This document shows positions 58,054 to 64,000 of a DNA stretch of 64,000 nt, piece after piece. Every line of letters starts with the position of its first letter. The first letter of the stretch is position 1. The DNA is taken from contig NC_088778.1 in assembly GCF_954871325.1 (NCBI RefSeq), positions 19,577,120 through 19,641,119 of the forward strand. Direction: 5' to 3'. This DNA comes from Gordionus sp. m RMFG-2023. Taxonomy: Eukaryota > Nematomorpha > Gordioida > Chordodea > Parachordodidae. Position numbers and translations under genes: made by a program. The notes under the pieces are model-generated. The model searched no databases. It saw nothing but the letters and a program-made list of their open reading frames with translations, and was not told the DNA's origin.

Positions 58054-58302
58054 TTATGAATGGGATCTCTTCTTCATACCCATATTATTTCATTATTCTA
58101 CATAATTGTTGGCTCAAGCAATTTTTTCTTTTTTCGTCCGGAATTACTCCATACCCTCCAAGCTCAACAAATTGCAAATATTTAAAAAAATATCAAATCA
58201 ATAATCTTGAAATATTCCTTATAACAAAATCTTAAACTACTATAAAAACTAGGTCAAATTACTTTCAGGTTTTTTTATTATCAAGTATACCTTCCAAAAT
58301 AC

Positions 58303-58425
58303 GAATCGAATATTTGCATTATTCGTATTCGAGTGGATCGAATATTTGTATTATTCGTATTCGAGTGGATCGAATATTTGTATTATTCGTATTCGAGTGG
58401 ATCGAATATTTGTATTATTCGTATC
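58303..58425. repeat. Tandem repeat, 32-bp unit, about 3.5 copies
   Basis: The unit contains TATTATTCGTATTCG and AGTGGATCGAATATTTG and is itself partly palindromic around the TTCGAA-like core. The short plus-strand ORF here (58314-58508) is a product of the repeat. Confidence 0.9.
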
Positions 58426-58467
58426 CTACAATTCGAATAATTTCTTATTCGTATTCTTACGAATTGA

Positions 58468-59116
58468 ATCCCCGGGGTGGCCTAGTGGTGTATGAAGTAT
58501 GCTTGTAGACCGAAGGTCTCAGGTTCAATCCTGGAAAGGAACTAAAAATTTTCGGGTTTTCTTCGATGACGGATGTTTACAGACATATGATAAGATGATT
58601 TTCTGAGCTGAGAAATGCCACTCCGGTCACCGACAGGCTTGGACAACCGGGTGCTAGGATACTTGTCCAATAAACCAAATAAGATGGCCAGCTGAACTCG
58701 TGGGTCATTTAAGGATGATAACGATCTCTTGGCCAGCGCTAGGATAATGGTGACCTCGGGCGCCGTTCGAGCACAATGTATCTAATCTACAATGGACTTG
58801 ATAACGATACTCCAATGGGAGATCCATCGGGATTGATACTCCGGTGTGGGAGATCAAGCTTACAATAGAATCTATAAGAATACTCCGGTGGAATATCTGT
58901 CGATATTGATGCTTTGGTGTGAGGAATACGTGGGATAGCTGTCGATATTGATACTTCAGTGTGAGACCAAGATACAATGGCCTCAGTAGTGATACTCTAG
59001 TGGGAGATCCAAATGGAATCGATCAGAAATATAAAAATAGATAGTATGAGTAATAAAGTGGAGAGAGATTGAAGGAGCTTACCACCATAAAAGGTGAAAG
59101 CTAAAAGGAAAAAAAA
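58468..59116 (+). mobile_element. 649-bp tRNA-headed retroposon (SINE-like) with 15-bp target duplication
   Basis: Flanked by ATTCTTACGAATTGA at 58453-58467 and 59117-59131. The head GGGGTGGCCTAGTGGTGTAT with GGTTCAATCC (about 58532) has A-box and B-box layout for RNA polymerase III. The body is much richer in G+C than its surroundings and contains degenerate repeats of GATACTCCGGTGxGAGATC (about 58805-59010). It ends in an A-rich tail. The minus-strand ORF at 58977-58705 follows from the repeats and is not a gene. It is long for a SINE, and no LINE partner with the same 3' end was seen. Confidence 0.85.
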
Positions 59117-59446
59117 ATTCTTACGAATTGATTAATCAATTCGAATCAAAAATTAAATTCTATAAAAAGTTTATATTAAAATTTATAAAGTGATTTATAG
59201 ATGTAGAATAAAAGTAAAAAAATAAAATGTTTCGCAAAGAACATTTTAGATACTTAACCCTGGAGGAATAACTACACATTCATAAATATTACAATTTACG
59301 TAGCTCCTTTTACAAATATCTAAATTAGGATATTTAGATGCGCTTGCAAATAATTATTTTTTCTCCTGTTATTTAATTTTTATTAAAAAATTTGTTTATC
59401 ATCATTCTTCATTAAAACTAGAACACTTTACTTGTAAAAATTAAGA

Positions 59447-59697
59447 ATGATAATTCAAAACGAACCTATATATAGACATATCAGAGATAACCCATTGAAA
59501 GAAAGGAAAAATATACCCCACCCTATTCGTACTATTTGCAAGTTTCGCACATCAAAAGTGAGGCATAATGCCACAACAATCTGCGGACACTGCAAAAAAG
59601 GTATCTGTCCGATACATCAAGCATTATGCTGCCATGATTGTTATATTTATAAAAAAAAATATTTTATAGGAACATATTTATACTTCAATGTTATATG
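59447..59697 (+). pseudogene. PiggyBac-like C-terminal zinc-finger fragment (tentative)
   Basis: The frame has ICGHCKKGICPIHQALCCHDC preceded by basic residues, with C-x2-C and C-x2-H then C-x2-C spacing like the C-terminal finger of piggyBac-type transposases. The catalytic domain is absent and the upstream sequence is AT-rich. A host zinc-finger exon cannot be excluded. Confidence 0.4.
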
Positions 59698-60810
59698 ATA
59701 ATTTTACAATAAAAAAAATCTTGTCTAAAGCTCAATTTATTCTGAAATTATTTAAAATCTTATATCATAGTAATTTTTACTTGAAATTAAATTAGTGCAG
59801 CTTAAAAATAATTTTAATTATTATATTAGTTTACTTTCTAAAGAGCTATTAGAGGGTCATTCCATATCAAATCAATTACTTTACAACCTGGCCATCTCAG
59901 ATTTTGCTAAAATTTGGTATATAAGTTATAGAAATGTTGTTATTGTCGAATCCAAAATATTAACCTCTTAACTCTACTAGAACCGGAGATATAGTCTCAA
60001 AGTGGCTTGTGCTTGGTCATTTTTCTTTAAAGAATGATTTTTTAAAATTGGGATAACTTTAATATTAGGTGCACTATATATATCTATCATAGCTCAATTT
60101 ATAGCCCTAAGTAAACTTGAAAATTATTTTATTTCTCCTTTTGTTATTTTATAATTATTTTTGCCAACAAAATATTTTTATATGGATGGGTTTTAATTTA
60201 ATCGTCAACATGTTTCATTAAATCATCACAACACTAGTTAGTTTTATATGTAGACAAATTTTTTTAACTTTTATTAAAGAGTATTAATTTTAGTATTTTA
60301 TTTATATATAGACCTGTGCGCCGACAAAACTATCGGCGGCCTGCATAATTTTCAAAAATCTAATCGACGGTCCGCGCGCCGATTTTTAGCCGCCGTCAAT
60401 AAAATCGGAACATAAATTTTTTTAATTGCTTATTAATTTTTTTTTAAAAAAACAAATAAATATACACTATTCTACAGATATCTCGGCATATTTTTTAATA
60501 TTCATTTAATAGAAAACTCATTATAAATCCAAAATCGATTTCGTAATTTTATAATTATCATGTATAAAAATTATTTTATTTAAATTATCGGGTCATAATG
60601 ATGAATTTAACGTCAATCCAGCGGTAGAGAAACCTTTACTAGGTGTGCTTATCGCCGGAATGCAAAGAATTTTTTTGTCGAGACTGGAAAGAATGGGAAG
60701 TTCACTCTTCTTTTCTCTCCAAAAATTTAGAACGTCCATATCTTGTGAATGTCGTTTTCCAAGAAAACTGTGGCATTCTTGTTTGAAGCCGCCTAACTTG
60801 GAATCATAAT
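59698..60810. other. Repeat-rich spacer with a solo terminal sequence and a GC patch
   Basis: GGGTCATTCCATATCAAATC at 59854 matches the terminus of the element at 47252-49677 with no partner. A patch at 60310-60415 contains GCGCCGAC, GGCGGCC and GCGCGCCGA, like 11808-11905. At 60560-60801 a plus-strand frame without ATG stays open to a TAA (ending KPPNLES); it is not recognised. Confidence 0.45.
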
Positions 60811-61770
60811 TTATACTTGTTGAATATTATTTGCCAATTTTGTTAAATAGCTTGAATTTAATAATTCATCTTCATCCTCATTAGTTATATTTACTACCTG
60901 ATTATCATCATTCTCTATAAGTTTAAGATGTTTTATTATAAATTCTGAAGCTGAGCAATTTTGCTCTATTAAATACTTTGACACAATTAACAATTTTTAA
61001 AATCTTGGGTCTAAAAGAGAAGCCAATACCTAGATAATTTTAAATAAAAAATAAAAGAATATACTTATATAATATTATTTGCAGATTACAAACCGGAAAT
61101 CGTAACGCAAGTTTTTTTAGTATATTTTCCTTAAGTGAAATAATTTCAGAACTATCTATCATTTACTATTAAATGTGTCAATTTCACTTCTAAAAAGTAA
61201 CGCCAAGTTTAAAGTAGGCCCTTTTTGTACTGAAAGAAATTCGACAGTTTCTTTAAATTTTGAAAGAATTGCTAATAGTTCTTCTACCAGATCAGATTCA
61301 TATTTGAGAAAGTGCTTCCCAATTCTTTTCAAAACATTATTGATTAAATCCTTATTTAATCCAGATATGCTTTTTAGCATAATTAATATACTATGCCAAC
61401 GTGTTGGGCTTGGGACATTTAATTTTAAGGTTTTCATATACGTGGAATTATTGTTATTATTATCATTGGATTTACCAATTTGAAAACGGATACTCGGCTA
61501 TGTTGTCAAGATCTAACATGTCTGATGTTAAATCTAATGTACTTAGACATTTTCTTTGATATTCCTCGAATTCAAATTCAATTTCTGCAGTTTTATATCT
61601 TAGAGCAGTAATAATTTTTCTAATTCTTTTGCAAAAAATTTCCAGACTATGGATTTTTTATTATCCAGAGTTAGGATACTAAAATTATTTATAGAATTAT
61701 TAAATATAGATACATCCATTTTAAAAGATATGTAAAATTATGGTAACTTTTGGATTTTAGATTTTTGATT
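60811..61770 (-). pseudogene. hAT transposase fragment, minus strand
   Basis: Read from 61770 to 60811. RIRKIITALRYKTAEIE (near 61640-61590) is followed by LNVPSPTRWHSILIMLKSIS (near 61420) and FKETVEFLSVQKGPTLNLAL (near 61250-61190), then the stretch starting MLIVSKYLIEQ (60993). The PTRW and pTLnL signatures are typical of the hAT RNase-H/insertion region. BED finger, catalytic start and dimerisation domain were not found, and the frame is interrupted, so it is a fragment. It is a relative of the outer hAT at 7740-11345. Confidence 0.75.
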
Positions 61771-62128
61771 GATTGAATTCTATAATGAGTCAATATAATT
61801 CATTCATTCATTCATTACCACGCCAGTGCAATTTCATCACCCACCAGGAGTTGAAGCGTGCATCATGTATTTTCACTAGTATATAGATCCCCTACATGAT
61901 GTCTACCCGTTTTATTATAGTGGACGGTACCACTATGTAGCCAGTTAGCAAAGTGAAGAAGGAAGAAGTACAATAATGGTGATGTATTAGTTCCGTTTCC
62001 GGCAGAATAGTGTTAAGGAAAAAAAATAAAATAATGTCATATAAAAAAATGTACTTGCATCCTTAAGTGGTATTTAGTGAGGCAACAAAAAATAATAACC
62101 CTTATATCTTGGTAAGTATTGAGAGTTT
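61771..62128. other. Spacer with short repeats
   Basis: AATTCATTCATTCATTCATTA is a short CATT repeat at about 61795-61818. The following 150 bp are less AT-rich than average but encode nothing recognised. Confidence 0.35.
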
Positions 62129-62449
62129 ATGTTAAGTTTGCATGAAGAGTCTCTTCCTTGTTTGTTGTTCGGTGTGCCAAATATCGTATGTCCTGCAGAT
62201 CTTGTATGTGCTGTGCCAATGATATTTGGGTTCGTCCGAGTTATTGCGTTATTATTATATCCAGTTTATCTTCTCATTGTCTATTATACAACTAATAGTT
62301 TCGTAATTGTTATCGTTATCGTCGCCGATATCATGTGTCCAGAAAAGAAGGTCGTGGGTATAAAATTTCCAATCATAAATAAAATAAAATCGAGTCAATA
62401 TAATTATTATTTTAAAATAGTAGAAAATAAAAATTCATCAAAATCCTGA
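62129..62449 (+). CDS. Unrecognised ORF of 106 codons, possibly membrane-spanning
   Basis: The frame starts at ATG 62129 and ends with TGA at 62447. Residues about 30-70 are strongly hydrophobic (MIFGFVRVIALLLYPVYLLI, then VIVIVIVADIM) and could form two membrane segments; the C-terminal part is polar and Lys/Asn-rich. The 5' two thirds are less AT-rich than the flanks. I recognise no family, and no splice partner or neighbour suggests a role. It may be an exon, a mobile-element piece or chance. Confidence 0.3.
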   Translation: MLSLHEESLPCLLFGVPNIVCPADLVCAVPMIFGFVRVIALLLYPVYLLIVYYTTNSFVIVIVIVADIMCPEKKVVGIKFPIINKIKSSQYNYYFKIVENKNSSKS

Positions 62450-62979
62450 TTGACATTAAAAAATTACAAGAGTGATGTTGACCAATTATTAGAATAAAAA
62501 GATATAAAATATGAAAGAAATTTCTGCGTGATTTTCTTAAACGGCGGCATTTCGGCGTAACCAAAAAAGGGTATATTTATATATATGTAATATTGTTTTT
62601 ATTTTTAATTTAAAAATATAAAACAATGTAAAAATAATGATATGTTACGCCATACATATAAAACATAAATATATCAAATACACAAGCATTTTTGTTTATT
62701 TTTATATTTTAATTTTTTTTGTAATATTATGATTTGTTATTTAAATCAAAATTAATAAATGAAATATATTATTTTGTAAAAAAATAAAGATTATATTATT
62801 GCAATTGTGCCGAACCGTTGAATAAAATTCGTTGACTAAAACAGAAAATTTTAAAGTTCCTCACAGTACTTAATTTCCCAAGAGAAAGACTTCTTTTTTT
62901 TAAAAAGACACAAACGGAAAAATAAACTATTAAATTTAAAAAAAAATAAAAATTATTTTGCCTAAAAAACGGCCTTTTT

Positions 62980-63210
62980 ATATCTTATAATTAAATAAAT
63001 AACAAAATAATTCGCTCCCCCAAAATAACAAGACTCATTCTGAGTCTTATCATTCGGAGCCAAATTACTCCGCCAATATTATAAATATAATGACGTTATA
63101 AAATAATGTATTCACACAAAAAGAACGAGAATGATTTTACATATATATAAAATAATATATTAAAAAAACGATAAAGAGCGAAATACGACATATATGACAA
63201 AAATTTTTAT
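62980..63210. mobile_element. LTR-like fragment (fossil), weak
   Basis: AAGACTCATTCTGAGTCTTA with nearby ATATATGACA resembles the LTRs of the element at 38092-41012, which have ACTCATCCTGAGTCTTACAA and end in TGACA. It may be a solo or partial LTR of a related family. Boundaries are approximate. Confidence 0.4.
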
Positions 63211-64000
63211 GGTTTATTTTCATTTCCCAATTTTACATGTTTACAATTTATATTTTTAACCTGACATATACAATAATGCAAGTTCGGTTCAAAAATTCGA
63301 TTTAGTCACTAATCGACTACTTAATCGCTCGAATTTTTTAACAATAATATCTAATGACATATATTTTAAAATATTTATTTTTGCGATCATACTAATTCAA
63401 TAATATATTAAAATAGGTACAAGATTGATTCAATGGTATAGTTTTTGATTTTCTTTTAGCCATAATAAGTTTATAAAATTTATTTTTTGCTATCCTGCCC
63501 TATGCTTTACACTGAAGTCTTATTTTATAAAACACGCAGAAGGAACTCATGCTTATTAATATATTATAATTGAATTCATTACTTAAACAAACCTATATCC
63601 TTATTAGCGAAATTGATATCTGGGTTGCGCCAATATTTATTGTCTAATGTTTTTAATATGTTAAAATTAATCAATCTGTTTTGCCAGTCACAAGCCAAGA
63701 GTTCTAAGCTATTAGACTGTCTTATCAAATTTTAAATGATGATTCAAAAATTAATTACATCTAAGTGAAACAAGGGATATCTCAAATTCAAAATAATTTG
63801 AATTTTACGATCTTTTTAGATATTTTTTTATCTTTTCTATAATACTAATTCTAAATATAATATTGAGACGCAGCCATAAGCATGACGTTTGCCAAACTTT
63901 TCATACACTTATTCTGTAGTTTAAGCCAATATGTAATGCCTACAATATATGTAGGTTAGTACTACAACATAATTATTTTTTCCCCTTAATTGCTCAGAAT
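63211..64000. other. AT-rich stretch to the window edge
   Basis: No gene, RNA gene or bounded repeat was recognised. Confidence 0.4.

Larger units (their letters stand above)
54566..56664. mobile_element. hAT-type element inserted in a LINE fragment and carrying a fold-back palindrome
   Basis: Left end TAGGGTTGTACCGATATTT and right end GGTATCGGTACACCCCTA are inverted relatives of the ends at 45510-47160. The flanks GTTTTAAA and ATTTTAAG agree at six of eight and together match the LINE target. The interior shows GATCCGATAT phrases at both ends, no transposase, the palindrome at 54903-56085 and a SINE at 56152-56330. Confidence 0.78.

Noticed and set aside
56729-56842. Additional MED23 exon with a perfect GTAAGT donor
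   Set aside because: The acceptor phase fits exon S, but the peptide shows no convincing MED23 likeness and its phase-1 end does not join the 57853 block. Left out of the model.
58303-58425. CRISPR array
   Set aside because: The 32-bp units are contiguous with no unique spacers. It is an ordinary tandem repeat in a eukaryotic genome.
58470-58545. Genuine tRNA gene
   Set aside because: A and B boxes are present but no paired acceptor stem is visible, and the sequence continues into a retroposon body with target duplications.
58705-58977. Minus-strand ORF of 90 codons
   Set aside because: Its repeating peptide arises from the GATACTCCGGTG repeats of the retroposon.

Overview
The window is AT-rich (roughly three quarters A+T by eye) eukaryotic DNA. 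Protein-coding blocks are broken by spliceosomal GT-AG introns, some only 26-53 nt and others 0.2-15 kb, and the space between them is packed with DNA transposons, MITEs, tRNA-headed SINEs, LINE pieces and LTR-retroelement fossils. No bacterial, organellar or viral gene cluster was recognised. The one host gene is animal-like in sequence but fast-evolving and asparagine-rich, so the source is probably an AT-rich, rapidly evolving invertebrate. The exact group cannot be read from this sequence.

Layout: 1-1286 is the edge of a Ty3/gypsy-like fossil on the minus strand. From about 2370 to about 58053 a single plus-strand gene dominates. I identify it as MED23, the Mediator complex subunit 23 (Sur-2 family). 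About 20 exons can be placed by matching human MED23, recalled from memory, in collinear order with compatible splice phases. The central exons (18558-53364) are secure. The N-terminal exons (2370-3361) and the last exon (57853-58053) are probable, and two junctions are unresolved. Its long introns hold nearly everything else: a LINE with a nuclease-like C terminus (3685-6340), a hAT inserted in another hAT (7740-11345), hAT-type MITEs with 8-bp target duplications, mariner-like remnants, a non-autonomous LTR element (38092-41012), a 2.4-kb element with about 650-bp terminal inverted repeats (47252-49677), and a fold-back palindrome inside a hAT-type element inside a LINE fragment (54478-56700).

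Downstream of MED23 (58054-64000) lie a 32-bp tandem repeat, a 649-bp tRNA-headed retroposon with a 15-bp target duplication, a possible piggyBac-type zinc-finger fragment, a minus-strand hAT fragment, one unrecognised ORF (62129-62449) and a weak solo-LTR candidate.

Functionally the host content is one gene: a Mediator tail/middle subunit linking transcription activators to RNA polymerase II. The mobile elements are not an operon or system; they are layers of insertions that spared the exons. The most unusual points are the 26-nt intron, the possible duplicated or poison exon in MED23, the 650-bp-TIR transposon and the 649-bp SINE-like element.
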